From: Fragum whitleyi
Taxonomy: Eukaryota > Mollusca > Bivalvia > Cardiida > Cardiidae
Reading direction: 5' to 3'
Length of the DNA: 64,000 bases
NCBI GenBank assembly: GCA_948146395.1
Contig: OX411545.1
Span: forward strand, 18,100,026-18,164,025
This document shows, in pieces, positions 63,911 to 64,000 of the stretch (position 1 is its first letter; every line of letters starts with the position of its first letter). The notes under the pieces are model-generated. The model saw only the letters and a program-made list of their open reading frames with translations, was not told the DNA's origin and searched no databases. Position numbers and translations under genes: made by a program.

Positions 63911-64000
63911 CTATATCCAGAGGGTATTAAGGGTATAAATATTTTTACAAAACGTTAGGATGGCTAAAATGAAGTAATCTACATTTAAAACATGGGCCCC

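Overview
The window looks like nuclear DNA of a bivalve mollusc. It is AT-rich and holds one intron-containing single-copy gene buried in many small non-autonomous transposable elements: tandem-repeat-bearing Helitron/HINE-like elements, tRNA-derived SINEs and palindromic MITEs. Assignment to bivalves rests on recognising these repeat styles and not on a diagnostic gene; a heterodont clam-like species is a guess.

The only protein-coding gene I can support is STUB1 (CHIP), a TPR/U-box E3 ubiquitin ligase and Hsp70/Hsp90 co-chaperone, on the + strand from 16732 to 35356. Seven exons (16732-16821, 23432-23630, 27295-27460, 27960-28050, 30122-30178, 34551-34667, 35231-35356) have GT/AG borders and compatible phases and join to a complete 281-residue frame. 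A decayed tandem copy of exon 2 lies just upstream of the real one (23144 to about 23330). Transposable elements sit 12 nt from one splice site and 15-17 nt from two others.

Layout: 1-9.9 kb is intergenic, with TTAA-type MITEs, HINE-like elements and SINEs. At 10090-15915 a 5.8 kb element with about 54-bp terminal inverted repeats and a 5-bp target duplication interrupts an older repeat and itself carries younger insertions. STUB1 intron 1 (16.8-23.4 kb) holds a 3.25 kb TA-flanked element. Intron 2 holds a 2.4 kb CACTA-like element made largely of degenerate ATGGCCATTAA-type words. Intron 5 holds a three-level nest of repeats. From 35.4 to 64 kb there is no recognisable host gene: SINEs, HINE-like elements, foldback elements, two 3' ends of one non-LTR retrotransposon family, a 16-bp minisatellite with a 129-bp higher-order repeat (58.2-58.8 kb) and a long (AT)n tract (62.9-63.0 kb).

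All repeat calls are from visible inverted repeats, target duplications and recurrence inside the window. No database was searched, so family names are inferences from termini.
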